Shown: positions 24,116 through 36,175, counted from the first letter of the stretch. The stretch: DNA of 64,000 bases from Thinopyrum elongatum (GCA_011799875.1 CM022303.1:550019368-550083367), one strand, 5' to 3'. Numbers and translations: made by a program. The notes: generated from the letters alone by a model not told the origin.

Positions 24116-26192
24116 ATGTCTACGTCAGAGGGTTCGGAGAGTGCTGATTCCATGGATGAGGATACGAGTCAAGTACCACATGCTAGAAGGTCCAAGGTAT
24201 GTGAGCATTATGAAGTAGATCTGGTTGTCGTAGATGGTGATCTCAAGGTCGTGTGCAAATACTGTGGAGCGTAACTTCACACCAAGTTTGGGACTAGCAG
24301 TTTGAGGACCCATATTGCAGAGGCTTGTCGATCAATTTAGGATGCTTGCAGGAAGAGGTTTTTGTTGACCATGAAAAAAAACAATCCGAAGGCCTATGTT
24401 GTGTTTGATGAAAAAGTTTGTCGTGAACTCATGGTCAAGTATTGCGTCCATGCTGAGATCCCCTTTCTTAAGTTTGAAGATCCCCACCTTCAGCCATGGA
24501 TTGACTCAATGCAGCCAGCCTTTCAAATCAAGGGTCGTCACACAATTCGTGACGATGCAGAGAAGATGTATAAGGGAATGAAGAAAGATATCAAAGTAGA
24601 GCTACAAAATTTGGATTCTCGCATTTGCTTAACATCTGACATGTGGACATCATCACAGGACTTGGGCTACATGTGCATCACCGCCCATTATATCAATGCA
24701 GAATTCAACTACAAGAAGAAGACCATAAGTTTCGCAGAAGTGAAGTATCCCCATACAGGCTATGCAATAGAAGAAGAAATAGTTCGTTGCTTAACAGAAT
24801 GGGGCATAAGGGGCAAATTATTCACTTTGACACTAGATAATGCCAGCAATAATACTAATGCATGTGAGGAGTTAATAAAATATCACAAACATGAGCTGCT
24901 CCTTGAAGGTCAACATTTGCATGTTAGGTGTTGTGCGCACATTCTTAATATCTTGGTTCAGGATGGAATGAAAATAATCCATGAAGCTATTGACATGATA
25001 CGTGAGCTGCTGAAGTATATTGACTCTTCTCCTTCAAGACTTCAAGATTTCAATACAATTGCAAGTGGGATGGGTCTGCTTTCAAAGAAAGGTATCTCTG
25101 TTGATACACCAACCAGATGGAACTCAACCTGGAAAATGCTTGTAGAAGCATTGACGAACAAATCTGTCCTCACTAGTTATGCCAATAGAAAGATGATAGA
25201 TTCTCCAAGTGAGGAAGAATGGGAGAAGGCAAAAGCTATTTGTGAGTTTCTAAAAGCTTTTGAAGAGCTTACCTTGATTATTTCAGCTCACAGGAAGCCA
25301 ACTTCACATAAGTTTCTGCCAGTTGTGCTTTCTATTCGCCATGCATTGAAAGATCCGGGTTGGCAGACCTCTGATGTGTTGAAGGAATTGGCGGCAGCGA
25401 TGCAAACGAAGCTCGATAAATATTGGGATCCCGAGGAGAAGGAGAATGCAGATCCTAACCGTCGTAGAAAAAGCAAGGGCATTGAGTTTAACCACGCACT
25501 TGTCATTGCTACATTCCTGAATCCAAGGAGGAAAGAAGATTACTTGGATTTCTTCTATTACAAGTTGTCTACCAACGAGGAGCAGATTACAAAACAAGTG
25601 GAGATTGCTTTAGAATGCGTGAGAAAGTATGTCAAGGAATATGAGCTACTTGCAGCGACAAGCGCTGCACACTCGACAGCTTCTAGTCAAGGCAATACCA
25701 CTATTGGATCACCTATTGCAGGGAAAAGGAAGTTGGAAGAAGAATTTGCCCAGCACAAGTCTCGTCGGAGGTCACGTGTACACAAATCCGAGCTTGATGC
25801 ATACTTGGAAGAAGCATCCGAGGAGGACGGTGCTGACTTTGATGTCTTGGGTTGGTGGAAGAAGCATGCCGAAAAGTTTCCTATATTGGCATCTATGGCC
25901 CGTGACTTTCTTGCAATTCCTTTGAGCACAGTGGCATCTGAATCAGTCTTCAGTTGTGGTAAGAGGATACTCGGCGACAAGAGAATCTCTTTGAACCCTG
26001 ATATGCTAGAAGTGCTTGTTTGTGCTAAAGATTGGTTGTTCAAACCAAAGGAGGGTGAGTTAACCGCTTACATTTTGGTTCTACTACTTGTGTAGAATGG
26101 GATATATAAAACCTGCAGTATAGAAGTAGTATAGAAGTGTTGATATGCCTTTAAATTAATATTTTGTTTCATTTGCAGGAGATGGACAGTAA
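24116..26192 (+). pseudogene. hAT transposase (RICESLEEPER/DAYSLEEPER-like), two stops in the BED finger region
   Basis: The frame from ATG 24116 encodes a BED-type zinc finger (CKYCG then RTHIAEAC), a long catalytic region with LTSDMWTS and TLDNASNNTNA, and the hAT C-terminal dimerisation block (WWKKHAEKFPILASMARDFLAIP, STVASESVFSCGKR) near residues 590-620. Two in-frame stops lie in or just after the finger, TAA 24272-24274 and TAG 24338-24340. The remaining frame from ATG 24371 is open for over 560 codons. The last intron fits GTGAGT at 26055 and GCAG ending 26178, giving a short final exon with TAA at 26190-26192. The family cuts and pastes DNA; loss of the finger should abolish specific DNA binding. 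A domesticated short form cannot be excluded. Confidence 0.8.
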
Positions 26193-27185
26193 AGACGCAG
26201 CTAAAAGTTTGGAACCAATGAAAGGTAAAAATATAATCACATCCATGCTCTTGTATATTCCAGGTTATTCACTCTGTCATACGCACCTACTTTACATAGT
26301 GTAAAACAGCCATATGTAATATGTTGCCAAAAATTACATAAACTTGAGATGTTCTCAAACCTGGGAGAAATTGGAGCATGGCATGAGCAACTAGTGATCC
26401 AGACTCATAGTTCTAAAAATTGTGTCTTTTCATATCAAGGTACAGGCTGACTACTACTGCCATGAGAACTCGGTGACATCCATCATCGGCAGATGGCGTA
26501 ACGCAATCCCGGCTTGGAATCAATTATCACCCTTAATTCAGCTCCGTTTGTTATTACCTATGTACTTCAAGTGTTGGTAGTGCAGAATATGTAAGCTGTC
26601 AAGTGTAATATTTGTGCTTCAGAATCTGTGTTTTGTACTAGTACATGTTATGAAGCTGTCAAGTGTTCATCAATTTAAGTGTTGGTAGTGCAGAATATGT
26701 AAGCTGTCAAGTGCAATGTCTGTACATGTTATTAAGCTGGTGCTATGTTTTAGCAGTCAAGTGCAGGATCATACATATATTGAGCTGTACATGTATGGGT
26801 GGGGGACTGATATAGAACCATAGGCTAAAACCATAGTTCCTAGAATGGGTTAGTTTGGTTTTGGGGAATTTGTCATGTGGTTTAGTTTGGACTGGGTGCC
26901 AATGCCAATTACGTGGGGTTAGTTTGGTTCAGTTTCCATAACGTCATCACGTGGGTTCAGTTCAGGTTTGGTTTGGTTACCCACCTATTCTCAGATTTAC
27001 TTCCATGAGCATTATAACTTTTTTTCCGTTGACTATATTAATACTCCCCTCTGTCGGATCTGCGCCGTCGACCTGCCATGTCGGTTGAATCGACAGCCCA
27101 GAGCCCCCTCTGCTATCACGTAATAAGTTTGCATAAAAAAAACATCAATCGCATCAGATCGTGACCACCGACCAAAACCCTAGCA
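26193..27185. other. hAT 3' flank with repeats, no gene seen
   Basis: A direct repeat of about 37 bp (containing GTTGGTAGTGCAGAATATG) occurs at about 26567-26604 and 26678-26715. A cluster of GTTTGGTT-like motifs at 26850-26990 could be subterminal transposase-binding repeats of the hAT element. Clear terminal inverted repeats were not found. Confidence 0.35.
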
Positions 27186-27485
27186 GCGTGTTTGGTTCGG
27201 GGGAATTAGAGATGAGGAATGGGAGTTGAGGGGTGAGGAGATTAAAAATCCACTGTTTGATTAGAGGGAGTGGGAGTTTAAGTGGGAAGTGGAATGGGAG
27301 TTGGAGAAGCCAATTCCCACCGATTTCATCCCAAGGGGTACCCTGTTAATTCGTGAGCAGAGTTTTATCTCATGTCAATTCCCATCATACACCAAACAAG
27401 AAAACGGGAGTAAAAATCTACTTCCCATACCATAAACACTCCTGTGCAAACTCACATTTCCATGCGAGTGTTTACCAAACAGGCT
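27186..27485. mobile_element. MITE-like repeat upstream of the DUF2828 pseudogene
   Basis: The segment starts GCGTGTTTGGTT and ends ACCAAACAGGC, which gives imperfect terminal inverted repeats of about 12 bp, and the interior is purine-rich on one side and pyrimidine-rich on the other. The GTGTTTGGTT terminus is common in grass MITEs. No convincing TSD was found, so superfamily and ends are uncertain. It ends about 10 bp before the ATG of the next gene. Confidence 0.4.
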
Positions 27486-27494
27486 ACAGCCGTC

Positions 27495-29190
27495 ATGGCA
27501 AAGGAGACGGAGCCCGCCGCGCCGCCGTGCCCCCTCCTCGACCCTCCCGTCATCCGCGGCGCGCGCCCGTCGCCCGGCTCCGCCGGGCCGGACTCGCACC
27601 CCTTCGTCGGCGTCCTCGACGCGCCGTCCGCCGCGGAGATCAAGGCGGAGCTCGAGCCACGGAGGGCGCTCACGGAGAACTGCTCCGCCACGTACGCCAA
27701 CTCGGGCAGCCCCTGCCTCGACTTCTTCTTCCAGGTGGTGCCCGACACGCCGCCCGAGCGCGTGCGCGGCCTGCTCGCCGCCGCCTGGCCGCACGACGCG
27801 CTCACGGCGCTCAAGCTCGCCTGCAACCTGCGCGGCGTCCGCGGCACCGGCAAGTCGGACAAGGAGGGCTTCTAAGCCGCCGCGCTCTGGCTGCACCAGA
27901 ACCACCCCCGGACGCTCACCTGCAACGTCGCCGCGCTCACCGAGTTCGGCTACCTCAAGGACTTGCCCGAGCTGCTCTTCCGCCTCATCCACGGCCCCGA
28001 CGTGCGCAAGCTCGCCAGGGAGAGCGCCGCCGCCGAGAAGGCGGGCAGGAAGGAGAAGGACCTCGGCAAGCCTAGGCTGGCCGACCGCAAGCAAGCCCGC
28101 GTGCTGGCCCCTGTGCCTCCAAAGCCCATGTTCGGCGCCTACCTCTCCGCCGCCCTCTCCAGGTCCGGCAAGGGCAAACCCATGGAGGTGGAAGCCGCCC
28201 TTGTGCCGGTCCAGGAGCCGGCCGAGCAGAAGCCGAAGGTGGACCAGAAGAAGGATACGGCGGCAACTAACAGGCGGCCGTCGAAGAAGGTCCGGAAGGT
28301 GGCCAAGCTCGCCGTGCAGTCGCTGGAGATGTACTACGGCGACCGTGCCTACCGCTTCCTGTTCGACGCTGTCGCCGACTTCTTCGCCGCCCTCCTTGCG
28401 ACGGACCTTGAGCAGCTGGCCATGGGCGACAAGAAGAGGAAGATTGGGCTCGCCGCCAAGTGGTGCCCCACGCCGGGCTCGTCGTTCGACCGCACAACGC
28501 TGCTCTGCGAGGCCATCGCCCGTCGCCTCTTCCCGCGCGACTCGGACCCCGAGTACGCCCAGCTCTCCGACGAGCACTAGACGTACCAAACCCTCCACCG
28601 CCTCCGCCGCGAGGTGCTCGTCCCTCTGCGGAAGGTCCTGGAGCTCCCTGTAGTGTACATGAGCGCGCAGCGGTGGTCGGAGCTGCCCTACACCCGCGTG
28701 GCCTCGGTGGCCATGCGGCGCTACAAGTTCCTCTTCAAGAAGCATGACGAGGAGCGCTTCGACAAGTACCTGGAGGACGTGGAGGCCGGCAAGGCCAAGA
28801 TCTCGGCCGGGGCGCTTCTGCCCCACGAGATTGCGGCGTCCGCCTACCGCGGCGAGGACGACGATATGTCGGAGCTGCAGTGGCGCCGCATGGTGGACGA
28901 CCTCCGCTCCAAGGGCTCGTTGTGCAATTGCATCTCCGTCTGTGACGTGTCCGGTAGCATGACCGGCACTCCCATGGAGGTGTGCATCGCGCTCGGCGTG
29001 CTCACGTCGGAGCTCAGCGAGGAGCCGTGGGCGGGCAAGGTGATCACCTTCAGCGAGAGGCCCGAGCTCCAGCTCATCAACGGCAAGACCCTCCGGGAGA
29101 AGATGAGGTTTGTGCAGCGTATGGAGTGGGACATGAACACCAACTTCCAGGCAGTGTTCGACCAGATCCTCCGCACGGCTCAGGACGACG
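27495..29190 (+). pseudogene. DUF2828 / VWA-domain protein pseudogene, truncated by Copia-3
   Basis: The frame from ATG 27495 (GTCATGGCA) reads as a DUF2828-family protein, a plant family of unknown function with a C-terminal von Willebrand factor A fold. Recognisable parts are NSGSPCLDFFF (near residue 70), RLIHGPDVRKLA, a lysine-rich linker, LFDAVADFFA, and the start of the VWA domain with its MIDAS motif CDVSGSMTGTPME (near 28947). Two nonsense mutations keep the frame otherwise intact: TAA 27873-27875 and TAG 28578-28580, both consistent with single changes of a tyrosine codon. At about 29190 the sequence switches to Copia-3 internal DNA, so the rest of the VWA domain is missing and is not found at the far side of Copia-3. 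Confidence 0.85.
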
Positions 29191-29689
29191 GTACATTATA
29201 AGGTGATCCCTCGCTAAAATTTCAAAATAAAATTGTGTTCTCCCCAAGTGTGCATCGTTGCGAAAGTTTATCGTTTCGAAGCACCACGTGATGATCGGGT
29301 GTGTTAGACTCTACGTTCACATACAACGGGTGCAAGCCAGTGTTGCACATGCGGAACACTTGGATTAAACTTGACGAGCCTAGCATGTACAGACATGGCA
29401 TCGGAACACAAGAGTCCGAAAGGTCGAACACGAGTCATATAGTAGATATGATCAACATGGAGATGTTCATCATTGAAACCACCTCATCTCACATGATGAT
29501 CGGACTTGGGTTGGTGAATTTGGATCGTGTTACACTTGGACAACCGGAGGGATGTTGATTTGAGTGGGAGTTCTTAGGTAATATGATTAATTGAACTCAT
29601 TTATCATGAACAATAGTCTAAGTTACCTTGGCAAATTTATGTTGTAGATCAATGGCTTGCGTTGTAGCTCCCTGTTTCAATACGTTCCT

Positions 29690-30440
29690 AGAGAAAGACT
29701 AAGTTGAAAGATATTGTAAGCAATTATGCGGACTAGGGCCGTAGTTTGAGGATTGTCCTCACTGTTTCACAGAAGGCTTATGTTCTTGATGCACCGCTCG
29801 GTGTGCCAACCCCTCTAGCGTCGTCTGTGGATGTTGTGAATATCTGGCAAACACGTTCAGATGACTACTTGATAGTTTAGTGCGCCATACTTTATGGCTT
29901 AGAATCGGGACTCCTAAGGCGTTTTGAACACCATGGAACAGATGAGATGTTCTAAGAGCTGAAATTGGTATTTCAGGCTCATGCCCGTGTTGAGAGGTAT
30001 GAGACCTCTGACAAGTTCTTTGCCTACAAGATGGAGGAGAATAGCCCAGCCAGTGAGCATGTGCTCAGAATGTCTGGGTGCTACAATCGCTTGAATCAAG
30101 TGGGAGTTAATCTTTCAGATAAGATAGTGATTGACAGAGTTCTCTAGTCACTATCACCAAGCTGCTAGAGCCTCGTGATGAACTATAACATGCAAGGGAT
30201 GGAGATGATCCCGGAGATGTTCGCGGTGCTTAAGGCCGTGAAGGTAGAAATCAAGAAGGAGCATCAAGTGTTGATGGTTAACAAGACCACTGGTTTCAAG
30301 AAGGGCAAGGGCAAGAAGGGAAACTTCATGAATGGCAAGCCAGTTGCCGCTCCAGTGAAGAAACCCAAGGTTGAACCTAAACCCGAGACTAAGTGCTTCT
30401 ATTGTAAGGGGAACGATCACTGGTAGCGGAAGTACTCCTA
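29690..30440 (+). pseudogene. Copia-3 gag pseudogene
   Basis: The capsid part at 29965-30147 (HARVERYETSDKFFAYKMEE) ends at TAG 30145-30147, the stop shared with Copia-1 and Copia-2. The nucleocapsid part at 30175-30426 has a lysine-rich stretch and a truncated zinc knuckle, CFYCKGNDHW, directly followed by TAG. As in Copia-1, the expected start codon is lost. Confidence 0.8.
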
Positions 30441-30449
30441 GTAGCACCT

Positions 30450-33340
30450 AGGTATTAGATACCGGTTCAGTTGCTAATATTGGTAACTCGAAACAAAAGC
30501 TACGGAATAAACGGAGACTAGCTAAGGGCGAGGTGACGATGTGTGTTGGAAGTGTTTCCAAGGTTGATGTGATCACCATCGCACGCTCCCTCTACCTTTG
30601 AGATTAGTGTTGAACCTAGATAAATGTTATTTGGTGTCTATGAGCATGAACATGATTAGATCGTGTTTATTGCAATACGGTTATTCATTTAAGTCAAAGA
30701 ATAATGGTTATTCTATTTACATGAATAATACCTTCTATGGTCATGCACCCAAGGTGAATGGTTTATTGAATCTCGATCGTAGTGATACACATGTTCATAA
30801 CATTGAGGCCAAAAGATGTAGAGTTGATAATGATAATACCGCTTTCTTGTGGCGCTGCCACTTAGGTCATGTTGGTGTAAAGCGCATGAAGAAACTCCAT
30901 GCTGATGGACTTTTGGAGTCACTTGATTTTGAATCACTTGACACATGCGAACCATGCCTCATGGGCAAGATGACTAAAACCCCATTTTCCGGAACAATGG
31001 AACGAGCAATTGACTTGTTGGAAATCATACATACTGATGTGTGCGGCCCGATGAGTGTTGACGCGCACGGTGTATATCGTTACTTTCTCACCTTCACCGA
31101 TGATTTGAGTAGATATGGGTATATTTACTTGATGAAGCATAAGTCTGAAACGTCTGCAAAGTTCAAGCAATTTCAGAGTGAAGTTAAGAATCATCGTAAC
31201 AAGAAGATCAAATTCCTACGATATGATCGAAGGGGAGAGTATCTGAGTTATGAGTTTGGCAATCATTTAAGACAATGTGGAATTGTTTCACAACTAACGC
31301 CGCCTGGAACACCACAGCGTAATGGTGTGTCCGAACGTCGTAATCGTACCTTATTGGATATGGTGCGTTCTATGATGTCTCTTGACGATGTATCACTATC
31401 ATTTTGGGGTTATGCATTAGAGACAACTACATTCACTTTAAATAGGGCACCATCTAAATCCGTTGAGACGACACCGTATGAATTATGGTTTGGCAAGAAA
31501 CCTAAGTTGTCGTTTCTTAAGGTTTGGGGCTGCGACGCTTATGTGAAAAGGCTTCAGCCTGATAAGCTCGAACCCAAAGCGGACAAATGGATCTTCATAG
31601 GATACCCAAAGGAGACGATTGGGCATACCTTCTATCTCAGATCTGAGGGCAAAGTGCTTGTCGCTAAGAACGGGTCCTTTCTCGAGAAAGAGTTTTTCTC
31701 GAAAGAATTGAGTGGGAGGAAGATAGAACTTGATAAGGTTGTTGAACCTTTACTTCAACCAGAGAGTAGCGCAGCACAGAAAGATGTTTCTGTGGCACCT
31801 ACGTCAGTTGAAGAGGAAGCTAATGATGATGATCATGAAGCTTCAGATCAAGTTACTGTCAAACCTCGTAGGTCGACAAGGGTGCGTACAACTTCTGAGT
31901 GATACGGTAACCCTGTCTTAAAGGTCATGTTGTTGGACAACGGTGAACCTACGAGCTATGGAGAAGCGATGGTGGGCCCGGATTCCAACAAATGGCTAGG
32001 AGCCATGAAATCCGAGATAGGATCCATGTATGAGAACAAAGTATGGACTTTGGTGGACTTGCCCGATGATCGGCAATCCATTGAGAATAAATGGATCTTT
32101 AAGAAGAAGACAGACGCTGATGGTAATGTCACCATTTATGAAGCTCGACTTGTCGCAAAGAAGTTTCCGACAAGTTCAAGGAGCTGACTATGATGAGACT
32201 TTCTCACTCATAGCGATGCTAAAGTCTGTTGGAATTATGTTAGCAATTGCTGCATTTTCATTTACGAAATCTGGCAGATGGATGTCAAAACAAAGTTTCC
32301 TTGACGGTTTCCGTGAGGAAAGGTTGTATGTGATACAACCAGAAGGTTTCGTCGATCCTAAGGATGCTAAAAGGTATGCAAGCTCCAGCGATCCTTGTAT
32401 GGACTGGAGCAAGCATCTCGGAGTTGGAACATACGCTTTGATGAGGTGATCAAAGTTTTTGGGTTTATACAAAGTTTGCAAGAAACTTGTATTTACAAAA
32501 AAGTGAGTGGGAGCTCAACAACATTTCTGATAAGTATATGTGGTTGACATATTGTTGATTGGAAATGATGTAGAATTTCTGGAAAGCATAAAGGGTTGTT
32601 TGAAAGAGCTTTTTCAAAGGAAGACCTGGGTAAAGCTGCTTACATGTTGGGCATCAAGATCTATAGAGATAGATCAAGATGCCTGATAAGATTTTCACAG
32701 AGCACATACCTTGACATGATTTTGAAGAAGTTCAAAATGGATCAGTCCAAGAAGGGGTTCTTGCCTGAGTTGTAAGGTGTGAAGTTGAGTGAGAATCAAA
32801 GCTCGATCACGGCAGAAGAAAGAGAAAGGACAAATGTCGTCCCCTATGCCTTAGCCATAGGCTCTATACGATATGCCATGCTGTGTACCGCACATGATGT
32901 GTGCCTTGCCATGTGTCTGGCAAGGGGGTACAAGAGTGATCTAGGAGTGGATCACTGGACAGCGGTCAAAATTATCCTTAGAAGAATAAGGAAATGTTTC
33001 TCGGTTATGGAGGTGATAAAGAGTTCGGCGTAAAGGGTTACATCGATGCAAGCTTTAACACTAATCCGGATGACTCTGAGTAGAGTTTCTCGGTTATGGA
33101 GGTGATAAAGAGTTTGCCGTAAAGGGTTACGTCGATGCAAGCTTTAACACCAATCCAGATGACTCTGAGTAGCAAACAGGATACGCATAGTGGAGCAGCC
33201 GTTTGGAATAGCTCCAAGTGGAGCATGGTAGCAGTTTCTACAGTATGACATAAAAATTTGCGAAGTACATGCGGATTTGAATGTTGCAGACCCGTTTACT
33301 AAAACCTCTCTCACAAGCAAAACATGATCAAACCCCAGAA
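30450..33340 (+). pseudogene. Copia-3 pol pseudogene
   Basis: Protease remnants (DTGSV near 30458), GAG-pre-integrase and integrase are nearly continuous at 30598-31902 (434 codons, HTDVCGP near 31032, NGVSERRNRT near 31321). A TGA at 31900-31902 replaces a tryptophan expected from Copia-2. RT begins at 31927 and is frameshifted at 32152-32171 after ARLVAKK. The active site reads YVVD (32537-32548) instead of YVDD. RNase H carries an 89-bp tandem duplication (32996-33172) that includes a TAG. It is not functional. Confidence 0.85.
32996..33172 (+). repeat. 89-bp tandem duplication in Copia-3 RNase H
   Basis: The unit starting GTTTCTCGGTTATGGAGG occurs at 32996 and again at 33085 with a few differences. 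The same junction (GAGTAGAGTTT) and the start of the second unit are visible on the minus strand of Copia-1 at 3386-3425, so the duplication predates both copies. Confidence 0.85.
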
Positions 33341-33404
33341 CTAATTGGGTGTTAATCACATGGTGATGTGAACTAGATTATTGACTCTATTGCAAGTGGG
33401 AGAC

Positions 33405-35167
33405 TGTTGGAAATATGCCCTAGAGGCAATAATAAATTAGTTATTATCATATTTCCCTGTTCATGATAATCGTTTATTATCCATGCCAAAATTGTATTGA
33501 TCAGAAACTCAAATACATGTGTGGATACATAGACAACAACATGTCCCTAGTAAGCCTCTACCGGACTAGCTCGTTGATCAAAGATGGCTATGGTTTCCTA
33601 GCCATGGACATGAGTTGTCATTTGATAACGGGATCACATCATTAGGAGAATGATGTGATGGACAAGACCCAAACTATAAACGTAGCATATGATCGTATCA
33701 AGTTTGTTGCTATCGTTTTCTGCATGTCAAGTATATGTTCCTATGACCATGAGATCATGCAACTCACTGACACCGGAGGAGTACCTTGTGTGTACCAAAC
33801 GTCGCAACGTAACTGGGTGACTATAAAGGTGCTCTACATGTATCTCCGAGGGTGTCTGTTGAGTTGGCATGGATCAAGACTGGGATTTGTCACTCCGTAT
33901 GACGGAGAGGTATCTCAGGGCCCACTCGGTAATACAACATCACAAGAAGCTTGCAATCAATGTGACTAATGAGTTAGCCATGGGATCTTGTATTACGGAA
34001 CGAGTAAAGAGACTTGCCGGTAACGAGATTGAACTAGGTATGGAGATACCGACGATCAAATCGGGCAAGTAACATACCGACAGACAAAGGGAACTGCATA
34101 CGGGATTAGCTGAATCCTTGACATCGAGGTTCGACCGATAAGATCTTCTTAGAATATGTAGGAACCAATATGGGCATCCAGGTCCCGCTATTGGTTATTG
34201 ACCGTTGAGTTGTCTCGGTCATGTCTGCATAGTTCTCGAACCCGCAGGGTCTACACACTTAACGTTTGGTGACGATATAAGTATAGTTGAGTCATTATGG
34301 TGGTTACCGAAGGTTGTTCGGAGTCCCGGATGAGATCCCAGACATCACGAGGAACTCCGAAATAGTCCGGAGGTGAAGATTGATATATTGGACGAAGGGT
34401 ATTGGAGTCCGGAATTGTTCCGGGGGTACCGGGTGATGACCAGCATGACCGAAAGGCGTTTCGGGGGGTCCCGGAAAGTGTTGGGGGGCCTCATGGGCCA
34501 AGGGGAGGTGGCAAACCAGCCCACTAAGGGGCTGAGCGCCCCCCCTCACCCCTTCTCACGTAACCAGGAGGGTTGGGGTGCCCCCTAGGGCTTCCCACCA
34601 CTTTGGCTTGGGGGCCAAGTCTCCTAGGGGGAAAACCCATCTAGGGTTTCCCTCTTGTGGCCGCCGGCCCTATATGGGATCCCCTAGGGGCGCCCCCTCT
34701 CCCCATTCCCCCTATATATAGAGAGGTAGAGAGAGGGCAGCCGCACCCTTCTACGCCACGGCGCTGCCTCTCCTCTCCCTCGCATCCCTCTTCCTCTCCG
34801 TAGTGCTTAGCGAAGCTCTGCTGAGATTCCGCCACCACCACCGTCACCACGCCATCGTGCTGCCGGAGGACTCGAGCTACTACTTCACCATCGCTCGCTG
34901 GATCGAGGAGGTGAAGGCGTCATCAAGCCGTACGTGTGTTGAACGCGGAGGTGCCGTCCGTTCGGCACTTGGATCGGGAGTTCGCGGGACGGATCGTGAT
35001 TGGATCGCAAAGACGTTCGACTACATCAACCGCGTTTCTTAACGCTTCCGCTTAGTGATCTACAAGGGTATGTAGATGCAATCTCTCCTCTCGTAGATGG
35101 CCATCTCCTAGATTGGATCTTGATGAGCGTAGGAAATTTTTTGTTTCCCATGCAACGTTCCCCAACA
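33405..35167 (+). mobile_element. Copia-3 3' LTR
   Basis: It starts TGTTGGAAATATGCCC after the polypurine tract (CAAGTGGGAGAC, 33393-33404) and ends GTTCCCCAACA. The TATA box TATATATA is at 34713-34720. With no 5' LTR left, neither insertion age nor TSD can be read from this copy. Confidence 0.9.
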
Positions 35168-36029
35168 TTTGCGTCTTCGGCCGCTACTATCGCCCTGACG
35201 ACAGCAAGGACAAGGGCGGCCGTGGATGCATTTCTTCCATTATTGTGTCCATTTTTGGTAGTCCGATGGCACGTGTGAACTACGTATGTAATTAAACATT
35301 GCATGGGATTAGTGTGGATTCGAGGATTTGGGTTGATAGATCTGGTTGTGGACGCGAACTTGGATGCATGCCGTCTATACATATTGCTTCACTCGGCCTC
35401 TGTAGGAGTCGTTTGCTCAGGGTTTAGGGATGGCGATGACGTCTCTAAGGGGTGGAGTGAGGACGATGATGCCTGCGCGCTGTCTCGGCGAGACCCTCTT
35501 TAGAGTTGGTGTGAGTGAGGTATCTTATGTGTACCGCTCATCGGCTGTGAAGGTTTCCCGCACGGTTTTTCATAATTAACCAGGCAATCTGGTTTTCGCC
35601 CGGTTTTTTTAATTAACCGAGCAACTCTTTTTTTTTAATGAAGGCAAGAATCCTGCCATTCTGAAAAATGCGTTGCGGCTACTTTGTAGCCCATACTTCA
35701 AATTTTCATGCTTTTATATATCCTGTTGTTCACACACCTTGTTTGTTTTATCTTTTTTGAATATGAACTGACAATATCCTTGCGTTTACTTTTGCATTAG
35801 TTTTGTCATGTTTAGCACCTATTTACGCATTTATTTTAACACAATTTTGCACCAAAACGCAAGGTATTTCTCCTGGTGCTTTATCGATAGAGAAATCCGA
35901 AAACCGCCTACATTTAGAATTCACCCTATTCTTGATAATGTGAATCACGAATCGCAATTCATAAGTGGTCGTGGAATTTCTCTCTTTTCCCTTTTCATAT
36001 GATTTCCCCCTGTATTCATATTTTATATC
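35168..36029. other. Intergenic sequence, nothing recognised
   Basis: Between Copia-3 and the F-box gene promoter I see no coding similarity. A short open stretch near 35170-35290 gives no recognisable protein. The right half is AT-rich, and CCAGGCAATCTGGTT-like and CCCGGTTTTTTTAATTAACC segments near 35580-35630 resemble each other weakly. Confidence 0.4.
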
Positions 36030-36036
36030 TATATAA
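36030..36036 (+). promoter_or_regulatory. TATA box of the F-box gene
   Basis: TATATAA lies 140 bp upstream of the start codon, which would place transcription start near 36065 and give a short 5' UTR of about 110 bp. Confidence 0.55.
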
Positions 36037-36175
36037 CTGCAAATCGAGCCTTCACGGGCCCACATGCCAGCCAACGAGCCCTCCTCGCTCCTCCCCTTTC
36101 TCGCGTCTCCATTTCCCCCCACCAAATACGGCACCGTGATCCGCCACCAACCCGCCGGCCGATCCCCGGCCGGCC

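Larger units (their letters stand above)
29191..35167 (+). mobile_element. Copia-3: Angela-type Copia element lacking its 5' LTR
   Basis: It contains part of the leader, gag, pol, polypurine tract and the full 3' LTR (33405-35167, 1763 bp). The 5' LTR, primer-binding site and several hundred bases of leader are absent. The left edge joins the DUF2828 pseudogene across about ten bases that resemble both sequences, suggesting a microhomology-mediated deletion. It is the same subfamily as Copia-1 and shares several inactivating mutations with it. Confidence 0.85.

Noticed and set aside
27873..28580. Stop-codon read-through in the DUF2828 gene
   Set aside because: Two different stops (TAA, TAG) at expected tyrosine codons plus loss of the 3' end are better explained as nonsense mutations.
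27375..28826. A 483-codon open frame on the minus strand
   Set aside because: It lies antisense to the DUF2828 pseudogene in GC-rich sequence, where long antisense frames occur by codon bias, and it resembles no known protein.
3386..29191. Copia-1 and Copia-3 as the two halves of one element split by an inversion
   Set aside because: Their internal regions overlap over most of gag and pol, so they are two copies, not complementary halves. The missing end of Copia-1 is explained by the Athila insertion.
35113..35295. A small coding exon right of Copia-3
   Set aside because: Part of the frame lies within the Copia-3 LTR and the rest shows no recognised family, and it is not the missing DUF2828 end.
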